A program made the translations under genes and the position numbers. Below, piece after piece: positions 43,203-54,119 of a stretch of 64,000 bases of DNA. The DNA comes from Linum tenue (taxonomy: Eukaryota > Streptophyta > Magnoliopsida > Malpighiales > Linaceae): contig CAMGYJ010000004.1 of assembly GCA_946122785.1 (NCBI GenBank), forward strand, positions 56,986,679 through 57,050,678, read 5' to 3'. The first letter of the stretch is position 1, and each line of letters begins with the position of its first letter. The notes below the pieces were generated by a model. It was not told the DNA's origin and searched no databases. It worked only from the letters and a program-made list of their open reading frames with translations.

Positions 43203-46200
43203 TCACCTTTCAATTGAAGGTTTCCGGTTCCATCCACCTCTTCCAGACCTCCTCTTACCACGTTTTCGCTTGTTACTGGTAATCACCCTGGACCTAGATT
43301 TTGGAAGTGATTTCCCAGGGTAGTGCATCTGAAGTAATGGAGCCCTTGCTTGACTTGGGTTGCTTGCTGACTGCACATCGGTTGGTAAATCAGGCTTCTG
43401 CTTGGCCTGACTCCCAAAATCTGCTACAACTTCTGCAATTTCTTTCTTTGCTGGTTGATTACCAGTCGCAAAAGCATCGTTCATCTGCAAATAGGGAAGA
43501 GCGAATCAGTAGCAAATCATAGAGTCCGTTTCTTGTGGTAGCCCCCGTGTAGATTGAGAGTGACAAATAAGAATGGATTCACAAAAGCACCCTTTGTAAA
43601 GATGCAATAACAATTAACTTTGTTTTACAAGACTTTACAAGTTATGTTGCGGTTAGGTCTGGGAAAAAGTTGATGAGTTGATAGGGTATGAAATATGTTT
43701 TATTAGTAAAAGAAGTTACTGATGGTATAGCTTGTCTAAAAGAAAATGATTGTTTAAAAGAAGTTACCTAAAAAAATGAATATATTTGTATTTCGAAGGG
43801 ACAAAGCTGGAAATGAATTTATTAGTGATTTGATATTCAGATTTAAGTAATGTCTGTGTATATCTTTTAGCTTGTTTTTACCCAATTTGTTTTAGCCTAA
43901 ACAAACACACATTTATTTGTGACAGATAAGACAAGGAAATCATTGTGTAACAGAAGAACTTACAATTTCACAAGGAACTCCAACAGAAGGCTGAACTAGG
44001 GTTTCTGGCATATCAGGACCAGGGGCTGCCTCACCCAGACTTGAAACTGGAATTCCAGGTATAAGATCGTCCACAGGGTATAGAGAATTAAGCTCTCTAT
44101 CTCCATTTTCAATCAAGGGATCCGGGTTTTCAGAACGGGCCAACATTTTATCTGGCTCGGGCGAGCTCAACCTAGTAACATAAGAGAACTTTCCTGGATT
44201 ATCCCTCATCACCACATCGATTCGGGACCTCAACTTATGGACTTGGGACTGTAGGGTTCCAATTTTCATAAGGATGTCTTCATCCCTGCTAATCCCATCT
44301 TTAGAGTGTAGAGGTGCCCATCCATCCTGATGAAATGCAGACTTTGGATTCCCTTTGCTTGCCCTCTCTGCAAAAAGGGGAAGAACTTATTTAAGAACAA
44401 CAAGGTCCTGCAAGCCTCTTTCACAATTAAGATTGTTGAAACAGTAATTCTTCTCACTTTTTACATCCTCAATTAACTAGACAATCCACAACATGCCCTT
44501 GGTACACTATCTCTGAGAGAATAAGTAAGTTGAACCAATGATTTGACTTCTCACCTGGAAGAGTGGGATCACTGTTCATAGAAGCACCATCATTGGCTGC
44601 CTTCTTATGTTCTGGATAAAACAAAATTAAATGCAGTAGAATATTACTTTCCAAAACAACAAAAACAATCAAGAGGCTACAAAAGCACGAACAGAAAATT
44701 AGTTCACACCATAATAGGAGAGCATGTTCTTCTGCAACATAAACGATGTCATATTGTTGGAACCGTTGTATCAGAGGAGTGATACGATTCTTTTTCCGGC
44801 GAGTGCCGGCCAGTTTGTAACCGTGAGATGTACTTTGAATAATTGCTTGCCTTCATTTATTCCATTAAGCTCCTTTATATAGAAGCTACAACCTAACCGA
44901 CGTCCACAGATCAAGATATTCCCGATCAAAACAAATCAACCAAACAATCAAATAAAATCAAATGCAACTAACAAATCCGACGCAGCGGAATCCGAAAAGA
45001 TAAAATCCTAACTTCCGACGTTGAAGGCAGCGACTCAGTTCTCTACGTTGCTTCCTCTTAGCCACTGTATGGGCCGGCCGGGTTGCATGGGCTGCATGGC
45101 CCAACTCGACGAAGACGGCCGGACCTGCGAGGCTCGTTACTACTCTCATCATCCCCTCCTCCAGGAGAAACGGACTTGTCCTCAAGTCGAAGGTGGGGAA
45201 ATTGGTTGAGCACCACAGACGATAACTCCCAAGTAGCTTCTTCAATGGGCAAGGAGCGCCACTGAACTAGACATTCTTCAACAAAGCGACGTCCACACGG
45301 CTTCCAGCGATGGTCCAGGATTGCTTCAGGATAGAGAACCAAAGCACCATCATCAGCTATTGGCGGTACGACAGCAGCAGCGGTAGGAGATGGCGAGTTG
45401 CAGGGGCGTAGCAGGGACACGTGGAATACAGGATGGACCCGCGCAGCTGGCGGTAAAGCAAGGCGATATGCCACCGGTCCAATCTTTTCAGTAACCAGGT
45501 AAGGACCAAAGAACTTACAAGCAAGTTTTTGTGAAGCGCGTTTGAAGACTGAATGTTGGCGGTAGGGCTGAAGTTTCAGGTAGACATAATTACCGACCTG
45601 GAATTCAACGTCTCGACGCCGCGCATCAGCATTGAGTTTCATCTTAGCCTGCGCATCTCCCAGGTTGCTCTTGAGTTGTCGTAGGACTTCATTACGGTCC
45701 ATCAAGGCTTGGTCGATCTCGTGAACCGCCGTGTCACCAGGATGATAGAATAAGATCGGCGGCGGTGGCCTACCATACACCGCCATGAATGGTGTCGTAC
45801 CGGTGGAACCGTGGAATGTCGTATTGTACCAATACTCCGCCCACGGAAGGAAGCTCATCCAGCGACGAGGCTCCTGATGAGTGAAGCAGCGGAGGTATTG
45901 TTCCAAGCAACGGTTAACCACCTCGGTTTGTCCGTCCGTCTGCGGGTGGTAAGACGAAGAGTGCGAGAGCTGGGTTCCCGAGAGGCGGAAGAGCTCACGC
46001 CAGAACTGGCCAGTAAAAACACGGTCTCGATCACTCACGATTGTGCGGGGGAAGCCATGAAGCTTGATGATGTTGTCGACGAAAGCATCGGCGACTGAGC
46101 GAGCAGTGAATGGATGGGACAACCCGATAAAGTGACCAGCCTTGCTAAGCCTGTCCACCACAACCAGGATCACCGTCTTTCCAGCGGATGTGGGCAAACC

Positions 46201-49200
46201 TTCGATGAAGTCCATTGAAAGGTCTTCCCAGATCATAGTTGGGATGGGAAGGGGTTGGAGTAACCCCGCCGGAGCCAAGGATTGCGACTTCGCTCGTTGG
46301 CACACGTCACAGCCCGCGACGTAGCGCTTCACATCTTCTAACATTCCCGGCCAATGAAACGCGGCAGCAAGGCGCTTATGGGTGCGACGGACCCCCGAAT
46401 GACCCCCGATTGGCGAGGAATGGAACTCGGACAGCAGCTGCGGGATGTAGGACGAGTTGGGGGAGATCGCCACACTATTCCTGTAAAAGACCATGTTGTT
46501 ACGTAGGGAGAAATTTCCAGGGTTAGAAGAGAGGGCTTTCTCACGCATTTTTGAGAGGTAAGGGTCGGCGGATGCGGCTGCTTTTAATGTCTCCCAAAGA
46601 GACGTGTAGGGTATGGAAATTGCCGCTAGGGTAGCCGGCGTGGGTCTCCGAGAGAGAGCATCAGCTGCTTGGTTCTCCCGCCCGGGCCTGTAGATGATTT
46701 CATAGTCATAGCCCAATAACTTGGAAACCCACTTTTGTTGCTCCGGAGTAGTGATACGTTGATCCAATAGGAACTTCAAGCTTCTTTGGTCGGTTTGAAT
46801 AAAGAATTTACGGCCCATGAGATACGGTCGCCAAAGCTGAATGGAAGTGACGATCGCGAGCATCTCCTTTGCATAGGTAGATAAAGAGTGCTTGGAGATT
46901 CCTAGGGCCTTGCTCATGTATGCTATTGGTCGGCCATCTTGCATCAGGATAGCGCCTATGCCGGAGTCAGAAGCATCCGTGTCGATGACAAATGGTTTGT
47001 CAAAGTTTGGCATGGCCAAGGTAGGAGTAGAGGTAACGGCCTTCTTGAGGGCTTGGAACGCAATGTCGGCATCACTAGTCCACTCGAATTGACCCTTCCT
47101 CAAGAGTTGGGTGAGAGGTTTGGCGATGATACCGTAATTCTTGACAAATTTGCGATAATACCCCGTGAGTCCCAAGAATCCACGTAATTCCGTGGGGTTG
47201 CTAGGGGTTGGCCAATCGACCATCGCCTGTACTTTGGTTGGGTCAACTCGTACGCCGGTGGCGGTGATGATATGTCCCAGATATTCGAGCTCTTGGAGCC
47301 CGAACGCGCACTTCGAAAATTTGACGTAGAACTGGTGGTTGCGCAATACCTCAAACACCTGTCGTACATGCTTGATGTGGTCCTCCTTTGACGCGCTATA
47401 TACCAGGATGTCGTCAAAGAATACGAGCACGAACCGTCGTAAGTAAGGCCGGAAGATCTCGTTCATTAGGGCCTGAAATGTAGATGGTGCGTTGCAGAGC
47501 CCGAATGGCATTACGAGGTACTCGTAATGCCCATTGTGAGTTCGGAACGCAGTTTTTGGAATATCTGGTTCGTGCATGCGTACCTGATGATAACCCGCAC
47601 GAAGGTCTAGCTTGCTGAAGTACGATGCTCCATGAAGTTCATCCAGCATATCATCGACGGTGGGAATGGGGAATCGGTCTTTAACTGTGACGGCATTGAG
47701 CGCTCGATAATCGGTACAAAAACGCCACGACCCATCTTTCTTTTTCACTAGTAAGACGGGTGATGAGAAAGGACTCGTGCTTGGCCGGATGAGCCCTTCG
47801 TCAAGCATCTTGTTCACTTGAGTCTCGATTTCAGCCTTTTGGTAATATGCATAGCGGTAAGGACGAACATTGACCGCTTCGGCTCCTTCTTTTAGCTTGA
47901 TTTGGTGCGCGATCGTCCTTGCTGGTGGGAGACTCGTGGGTTCGTCGAACAAGTCGCCAAACTCACGAATGAGAGCATGTAATTCAGCTGGGATTTGGCG
48001 AAGAGGCTCCGTTGTTACCGGTGGAAAGAGAACAGCCCGAAGGGAACCCTCCTGAATTTCTTTAGCTAAACTCTTTATTGATACGTTTGCATGATCTTGG
48101 GACGCAAGTCCCTGCAGTCGATGGCGTTGGTGTTGCCAATCAAACTCCATGGTGAGCTCCTGCCAATTACAAAGGATATTGCCCACCGATGCCAACCATT
48201 GAACTCCCAGCACTATATCCACCCCCACTAAATCAATAGCAAATAACGTAGCTGGGAAGGTGGCCCCTTGCATTTGGAGTGCAACATTATCATATTTTGT
48301 CATACAAGGTAGTGGCTTACCATCAGCAATTTTGACGTTGAAAGGTCGGATCGGGGTTGCAGCCAGCTGGAGAGTAGTCGCAGCACGATTACTGATGAAA
48401 TTATGAGTAGACCCGCTGTCGATCAGGACAAGTAACTTGGATCGTCCCACCGAGGCCCATAACCTCATAGTCCGACTTGAGGTAAGTCCTGTCAAGGCGT
48501 GGAATGAAATTTCAGCCTCGTCGCTATTCTCTTCTTCAAGGTCCGCCGTCGTCATGAGTAGAGCCGGGGCTGCCTTACATCGATGAGCGGCGTGGAATTT
48601 CTCGTCGCAATTGAAACACAGCCCTTGTGCACGGCGACGTTGCTGCTCTTCCCATGATAGCCTGCGAGGTTGGTTTGGTCGGGGCTTGGCAGCTGGTTCG
48701 TAGTGACGAGCTTCCGTGGTGGTACGACCTGATGGTGCTCGAGTAGCGGGTTTGGTCCGTGTCAGCTGCTCATCCCTGATGCGGGCGAGACGAATAGCTT
48801 CCTTTAGAGTCTCGGGACGGAATAGTCGTAGAGTTTCTGAGATTTCGGACTTCAGCCCGCCCATGAAAGCACCCACAAGAGCTTTCTGTGTCCATCCTTC
48901 GACCTTGTTCCCTAGTCGTTCAAACTCCTTTTGATATTCCCGAAGTGTTCCCGTTTGACGGATTCGAGCAAGAGCCTCGTCGGCTTCGTCCTCGTCTGCG
49001 GGGCCGAAACGAGTCCATAACTCGTTAGCAAACATCTCCCACGTGATGGCTACACCATCGGTGGCATAGGCCTTACTCATCCAACGCCACCATTGATTTG
49101 CTTCTCCTTCGAGATGGTACGCCGCTAACGGAACCTTCTGTTCTTCTTCAATGCCTTGATATTCAAAGAATTGGTAGGCCCTCGTGAACCATTCGGTGGG

Positions 49201-51051
49201 ATCATCCCCGGCAAAGCGGGGAAATTCCAACTTTGCAAAACGTGTGGGAAACATGGCTCGGCCCACATCGTCGTAACGGTGTTGTCGATGAGGCCGGTCA
49301 TCTCTTCGACGAAACTGATGACCGGAGCTAGCACTCGAACGGTCGGTCTCCGGGATGTCGCGGGGGCGAAGTAGTTGCAGAATTTCGGCCTGCCCAGTCT
49401 CCAAGTTTTGTAATCGCCCGGTGAGTTCGGTCACCGTTCCGTCCAGTCGACGGATGTCACCATGAAGGGTGTTTTGCACCGCCTCCTGAAGGCTTTGCAA
49501 GGTTCCCTCGAGGAGGTCGACCTTCTCTTTTGTGGTGGCCTCAGCAGCGCGCGTGACGGGTGGGTTCGTCATGGGCTCTGATACCAAATGTTGGAACCGT
49601 TGTATCAGAGGAGTGATACGATTCTTTTTCCGGCGAGTGCCGGCCAGTTTGTAACCGTGAGATGTACTTTGAATAATTGCTTGCCTTCATTTATTCCATT
49701 AAGCTCCTTTATATAGAAGCTACAACCTAACCGACGTCCACAGATCAAGATATTCCCGATCAAAACAAATCAACCAAACAATCAAATAAAATCAAATGCA
49801 ACTAACAAATCCGACGCAGCGGAATCCGAAAAGATAAAATCCTAACTTCCGACGTTGAAGGCAGCGACTCAGTTCTCTACGTTGCTTCCTCTTAGCCACT
49901 GTATGGGCCGGCCGGGTTGCATGGGCTGCATGGCCCAACTCGACGAAGACGGCCGGACCTGCGAGGCTCGTTACTACTCTCATCACATATCATTCATCTC
50001 TTCATATCTCTTTCTTTTCTTTCTCTTCAAAACTTTCATCCTTGGGTTCGAAGAAGAAAAAGGTTTTGACTTTGCTTCATGACCTTCTGCTACTAATGTC
50101 TCATGATCATATGTCTTCCTTTGTTCGATATCTCCAAGTTCTCTATCATACTTCAGTGCCTGCGATTGAAATTCCTTAAGTTGCAATTCTAACCACTTAC
50201 ATCGCCACATAAGAGGACGAATGAATCTCCTCCAATGTTCGGTTAACCGTTTCCTCCTGGAAAATTTGAAAGGAAAACATAAATTCGAGTGGCATTATCA
50301 AGTTTTGAAGCGAAGTAACCAAGACTATGCATCAAGCTAACTGAGCAACTGAAAAGTCCCACCTCGAAATTTCAACATAGCAACATGATGCATGAAGCAT
50401 CCCTGTATAATGTATTTCGTCAACATATGCACCATTGAAATGAAACTTCTTAAAAGTAGTCAGAAAATGATGAAACAATGCTAGTATCTTTCCCCAGCTA
50501 TATACTAATCAATAAATCTCACAATAATACGAACTGAGGAAGGTATACAATCTAAAAACAGTGACTCATGTCAAATACTTTCCTTTCTGACAACTGTTGA
50601 AAACTAAATCAGCAGAGAACTGAAGATTTTCTAATAGTAAGTACCTAGATTGAGATTCTGCACCATAGCTATCAAATAATGAAGTTGAGTGACGACCGCT
50701 GCACATATACGATTCAACCTCAGTATCAGTCAACATCAAGCCATTTTCTGTATCAGACGTGCTGCTGAATGAACTCATGCTCTCGCTGGTGTCATCGTTT
50801 TCAGTTTCCACATCTCCAAGATCATGAGAATTCAAACAATCAACTGTATTAACTTCCAAATCCTCAGTTGTCTCCTGCACCTCAGCTTTATTTTTGGACA
50901 AATCTTCTTTGGGAAAGCAACCGCCATCAAGTTTATCTGAGCAAGGCACAGAATTTTCATTGCCATGCTGCAGAAAGCTTGCAGACTCTTTCTGAGGCAA
51001 GCCTTCCATTACCACCTTCATTTGATCTTTCATCTCCAAATCTGGGTCCAT
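43203..51051 (-). CDS. Uncharacterised basic nuclear-type protein, coding exon disrupted by retrotransposon
   Basis: Coding exons on minus: 51051-50645, 50256-49986 continued at 44749-44710 (one exon split by the insertion), 44611-44555, 44367-43964 and 43484-43203. Without the insertion the phases close to 486 residues. The N-terminal third is acidic and Ser-rich; exon 3 has the conserved block [20 protein letters not shown] followed by a helical stretch and a basic [10 protein letters not shown] motif. The C-terminus ends in [18 protein letters not shown], so two nuclear-localisation-like clusters are present. I recognise the [17 protein letters not shown] block as belonging to a plant family of unknown function and give no role. 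The ATG at 51051 follows an in-frame TGA. With the insertion the frame stops after 226 residues. Confidence 0.8.
44755..45151 (-). repeat. 3' LTR of the intact chromovirus
   Basis: 397 bp, identical by eye to the 5' LTR. On minus it runs TGATGAGAG...CCAACA and carries a TATA-like CTATATAAAG at 44873-44882, which could drive read-out into the remaining host exons. Confidence 0.92.
45058..49572 (-). CDS. Chromovirus gag-pol polyprotein, uninterrupted
   Basis: About 1504 residues from the ATG at 49572 (the frame is open five codons further, through the primer-binding site). Numbering from the open-frame start: coiled N-terminus, retrotransposon gag domain (about 120-280), CCHC zinc knuckle [14 protein letters not shown] (324-337), aspartic protease [12 protein letters not shown] (about 390), reverse transcriptase (about 590-790, catalytic FFDDILVYS at 723-731), RNase H (about 865-980), integrase with HHCC part (GGHSG...CDVCQRAK) and catalytic D1126, D1186 and E1222 (spacing D-59-D-35-E), and a C-terminal chromodomain (about 1417-1475) that in this group guides integration to chromatin marks. 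All catalytic residues are present, so the element may be competent. The last 31 codons lie in the 3' LTR. Confidence 0.95.
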   Translation of the reverse strand: MTNPPVTRAAEATTKEKVDLLEGTLQSLQEAVQNTLHGDIRRLDGTVTELTGRLQNLETGQAEILQLLRPRDIPETDRSSASSGHQFRRRDDRPHRQHRYDDVGRAMFPTRFAKLEFPRFAGDDPTEWFTRAYQFFEYQGIEEEQKVPLAAYHLEGEANQWWRWMSKAYATDGVAITWEMFANELWTRFGPADEDEADEALARIRQTGTLREYQKEFERLGNKVEGWTQKALVGAFMGGLKSEISETLRLFRPETLKEAIRLARIRDEQLTRTKPATRAPSGRTTTEARHYEPAAKPRPNQPRRLSWEEQQRRRAQGLCFNCDEKFHAAHRCKAAPALLMTTADLEEENSDEAEISFHALTGLTSSRTMRLWASVGRSKLLVLIDSGSTHNFISNRAATTLQLAATPIRPFNVKIADGKPLPCMTKYDNVALQMQGATFPATLFAIDLVGVDIVLGVQWLASVGNILCNWQELTMEFDWQHQRHRLQGLASQDHANVSIKSLAKEIQEGSLRAVLFPPVTTEPLRQIPAELHALIREFGDLFDEPTSLPPARTIAHQIKLKEGAEAVNVRPYRYAYYQKAEIETQVNKMLDEGLIRPSTSPFSSPVLLVKKKDGSWRFCTDYRALNAVTVKDRFPIPTVDDMLDELHGASYFSKLDLRAGYHQVRMHEPDIPKTAFRTHNGHYEYLVMPFGLCNAPSTFQALMNEIFRPYLRRFVLVFFDDILVYSASKEDHIKHVRQVFEVLRNHQFYVKFSKCAFGLQELEYLGHIITATGVRVDPTKVQAMVDWPTPSNPTELRGFLGLTGYYRKFVKNYGIIAKPLTQLLRKGQFEWTSDADIAFQALKKAVTSTPTLAMPNFDKPFVIDTDASDSGIGAILMQDGRPIAYMSKALGISKHSLSTYAKEMLAIVTSIQLWRPYLMGRKFFIQTDQRSLKFLLDQRITTPEQQKWVSKLLGYDYEIIYRPGRENQAADALSRRPTPATLAAISIPYTSLWETLKAAASADPYLSKMREKALSSNPGNFSLRNNMVFYRNSVAISPNSSYIPQLLSEFHSSPIGGHSGVRRTHKRLAAAFHWPGMLEDVKRYVAGCDVCQRAKSQSLAPAGLLQPLPIPTMIWEDLSMDFIEGLPTSAGKTVILVVVDRLSKAGHFIGLSHPFTARSVADAFVDNIIKLHGFPRTIVSDRDRVFTGQFWRELFRLSGTQLSHSSSYHPQTDGQTEVVNRCLEQYLRCFTHQEPRRWMSFLPWAEYWYNTTFHGSTGTTPFMAVYGRPPPPILFYHPGDTAVHEIDQALMDRNEVLRQLKSNLGDAQAKMKLNADARRRDVEFQVGNYVYLKLQPYRQHSVFKRASQKLACKFFGPYLVTEKIGPVAYRLALPPAARVHPVFHVSLLRPCNSPSPTAAAVVPPIADDGALVLYPEAILDHRWKPCGRRFVEECLVQWRSLPIEEATWELSSVVLNQFPHLRLEDKSVSPGGGDDESSNEPRRSGRLRRVGPCSPCNPAGPYSG
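49574..49587 (-). other. Primer-binding site of the intact chromovirus
   Basis: On minus, TGGTATCAGAGC directly follows the 5' LTR after two T residues. This is the usual complement to the 3' end of initiator methionine tRNA. Confidence 0.88.
49589..49985 (-). repeat. 5' LTR of the intact chromovirus
   Basis: 397 bp, with the TATA-like CTATATAAAG at 49707-49716 on minus as likely core promoter of the element. Its first three bases form a stop codon in the frame of the host exon. Confidence 0.92.
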
Positions 51052-51560
51052 GCCCACAGGATCCACTCACTGTCTAGCAAATCAGCAGTAGCAGAACAAT
51101 CAGGCAATTACACACCCACCAAACAAAGGAAACAACTTGTAGACTAACTCAATTGAGAAGGGACGATATTGCAGCGGAAGAATCCAATTACCAAACAGCT
51201 AACATGTTGCGCATTCTAAGTTGTACAAGAAGGAACAAGAAAATTTAATTTCTTATTAGTGGGAAGAAAAGATTGATGGAAAAGAATTTCTCATTCAACT
51301 TCGATTCTTTCGACGATGAAAAGAAGCAGGAGCCCCAAACCTTTATCGAAGCAACATTAAGATTTAGAGAAACAAAAAACCTCTGAAACAGTTCTTAAAT
51401 CGAAGGGACTCTCGACATAAACGCGAGCAGAGAAGTTAAAACTTGACGATTCTCGAAGTTAGATTCGGCGATACTCGAAGGGAAAAGGTACTCCCTTCTC
51501 AAACTATCACGAGCCGTAATGCAAGAGAAACCAGAAAACGAGAACCAATTTTGATCTTAC

Positions 51561-51720
51561 CTAGCAGAGTCTAGGGCTTGGAGCGGTCATTTAGCTGGCG
51601 GAATTCGACGGAGAACTTCATCGACGGCTGGGCTGCTGAACTGCCGGAGTCCGATTGCTGCACTTCAGCCAGCACGGTGGTCGAGGGTCGGAGAGAGAGA
51701 GACTTGTGGAGTACGAAACG
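51561..51720 (-). other. Probable 5' UTR exon of the disrupted gene
   Basis: A donor (CTGCTAG|GTAAGATC on minus, intron from 51560) and an acceptor just above 51070 suggest a non-coding first exon upstream of 51561 and a leader intron of about 490 bases. The upstream limit is a guess. Confidence 0.5.
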
Positions 51721-51986
51721 TGATATCAGGAGCGAGACCGGAAAAACCAGGCTCCCCCAGAGAGCAATTTCTTTTGGCGGTTCCGCGGTTGAAACTTTCC
51801 TTTTTTCCTATTTGGAAACTTTTTTTTTTGTGTAATTTTTCCTTTTTCTTGTACTTCTTTCCCTTTATTTTGATAGTTGTTTTTGTTTTCCTTATTTCAT
51901 TTCGCCTTTCCCCATTTTTCGAACCTTCTAAACAATTGGGTTCACGCTTTTCTGTTTGGATTTTTTCCTCCCGAAATCTAGTAATT

Positions 51987-52800
51987 TATAGGAGTGTTTA
52001 AATGGTTATCATAGTAATTTTTTATTATTATAAAAAAGGTTATCATAGTAATTATCAAACCAAACAAGTTAAAATAATATTAATTATGAAATATAATATC
52101 ATAATCAAACCGTCCAAACTAATACAACAATCAAATTAACCAGACTAAAATTTAATCAATTTGGTTAATTGGTTAACCACACTAATATAACAACACATTA
52201 TAATTCAGTGAGAAATTTTTTGGTTAACGCATCAATTCACAATTTAAATGATGAATAAACATTACAATGAACACATAGTTATAGTTAACTAATACAATTA
52301 TCTTACATTCAATAGAAGTATTCACTTAACAAAAATATATGTCAATAGTATGGAGTTAAGTAATTGTTGTGATTGTGTGAATTGAATTAGTATATTAGCA
52401 ATTATCATAGGTTCAAAAAGACTTTCCTTTCAGATTTTCATCTAATATATTGTACGAGTTTATCTAAATTGGGCGTTCATATATCATGGTCTACACTCTA
52501 CAAATACAAATATACAGTATAGGAACAATATTGAGTTTTATTGTTGATGAGCCTAAAAAAAGGAATTTTTGGGTCTTAAGTGGTTATGCCAAGTAGTAAG
52601 TATGTGTTCATAATATATATTAGATATATATGGATAATTACTTAATTGGTTAATTTGGTTAGATTGGTTTGGAGTGTCTGAAATCAAACCAAACCACCTA
52701 AACCAAACAAGCTAAAAATTTTAACCAAACCAAACTAATTATCCAAATTAACCAAACAAAATTAGCCAAATACTACCGATTAATACTGAAATTATTATGC
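51987..52800. mobile_element. hAT-like element copy, right end lost
   Basis: Left end TAGGAGTGTTTAAATGGTTA near 51987 and an interior of AACCAAACC/GGTTAATTGG repeats match the better-preserved copy at 52854. The expected AACACCCCTA right end is missing, so it is truncated or recombined. Confidence 0.55.
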
Positions 52801-52853
52801 AATTATACCTAACAATAAATAGAGAAATAACAAATAGGTTGGTGGGCTGACAG

Positions 52854-53565
52854 TAGGGGGTGTTCAAATGGTTACCGTGGTAATAACCAAACCAATTAAG
52901 CCTAAATTTTATTAACCATGAAATAAAATGTCTTAACCAAACCGTCCAAATTAACACGAAAACCAAATTAACCAAACCAAAGTTTAATTGGTTGGTTAAT
53001 CGGATTAACCAAATAGCATAACATTACATGAAAACAAACATAAACTATCATTTTATATAAGCATTAATAATAAGACTAACCATCCATAGTTATCATCGTC
53101 ATTCGAGTTAATACATCATTCATCATCTCTGTACCTAATATAGGTAGCTTACAACAAACTCCTTAACATAAATACATTACCAATACCCCTCATCAGGAAG
53201 TTAAAGCTCTCCTACAAAATACTTAAACTATACATAGTTTGAGGTGGTTGTCATGGTATTGTACGTAATCCATAATGTTTTGGTTTGTTGTGCACATGGA
53301 AAATTGGAAATAAAATAGGGAATCACAAAAGTTTGGTTTGGTTGGTTGCATGAAAGTATAAATAATTTTGTATATTAGGCGTATCATTAATTGGTTAATT
53401 GGTTTCATTGGTTAGCAGTGTTGAAACCAAACCAAACCACCTAAACCAAATAAGCTAAATTGTTTAACCAAATCAAATCAATAATCAAAATTAATCAAAT
53501 CAAATTAACTGAATGCTACCAATTTATATGGTTACCAAGGTAATCAATCCGTTTGAACACCCCTA
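52854..53565. mobile_element. hAT-type element, 712 bp, non-coding
   Basis: Ends TAGGGGGTGTTCAAATGG and CCGTTTGAACACCCCTA are inverted. Flanking 8-mers GCTGACAG (52846-52853) and TTTGACAG (53566-53573) match at 6 of 8. The interior has many GGTTAA and TTAACC motifs. Confidence 0.7.
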
Positions 53566-53573
53566 TTTGACAG

Positions 53574-54119
53574 AGCAGCTGTGTACTATTATTGTTTGCC
53601 TTTTTTCTCTAACTAAATCAAAACGGCGGAGTCTTGACGTTGGAGAACGATTTTTTGTTTTTTTGTTTTTTGTTCCGAGTTGCTCGGTCTGATTTAAACC
53701 AGTCGAAATATCAAAGTACAACGGTTCATCCGCTAGAAAGCGACTGGCCTGGGGTTTTTTTTTTGCTTCTGTTGATCATTACCAGTTTGTAGCGGTTGAA
53801 CCGCTGGCATGGTTCGGGTTTTTACTTTTAATCCTAGGATAAACATGAATGTAGAGATATATAATCATTTCCCAAATTGACAGGAAACGACTTCACTTTC
53901 ACTAAAAACGACATAATCATGTCCTCTCATATATCCATTTTGTTTACTCTCTACAAACAACTAATCAAAATCACGTAGATGATCCTCAATCTTAATATGC
54001 GTTATTTGCACCTTCATGACAACAAATGTACACACACTATGTATATGGTTTTTTTTTTCCAGAATAAAAACCTCAGCAATGACCAATGGCACCTTTTTGT
54101 CTCTCTTGTACTCAACATA
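53574..54119. other. Intergenic; 3' flank of the U-box gene
   Basis: No gene seen. The part next to 54119 is expected to contain the 3' UTR of the minus-strand U-box gene. Confidence 0.45.

Larger units (their letters stand above)
44755..49985 (-). mobile_element. Full-length, apparently intact Ty3/gypsy chromovirus
   Basis: A 5231-bp element on the minus strand. Both LTRs (49589-49985, 5'; 44755-45151, 3') are 397 bp and I read them as identical. A perfect 5-bp duplication CATAT flanks it (44750-44754 and 49986-49990). The primer-binding site TGGTATCAGAGC (minus) starts 2 bases after the 5' LTR. A purine-rich GGAGGAGGGGA precedes the 3' LTR. One open frame covers gag to chromodomain. Compact size and short LTRs suit the Reina group of chromoviruses, though the clade assignment is tentative. 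Identical LTRs mean a very recent insertion. Confidence 0.95.

Noticed and set aside
49573..49587. TTG as the start codon of the chromovirus polyprotein
   Set aside because: It lies in the primer-binding site; the ATG at 49572 is the more credible plant start.
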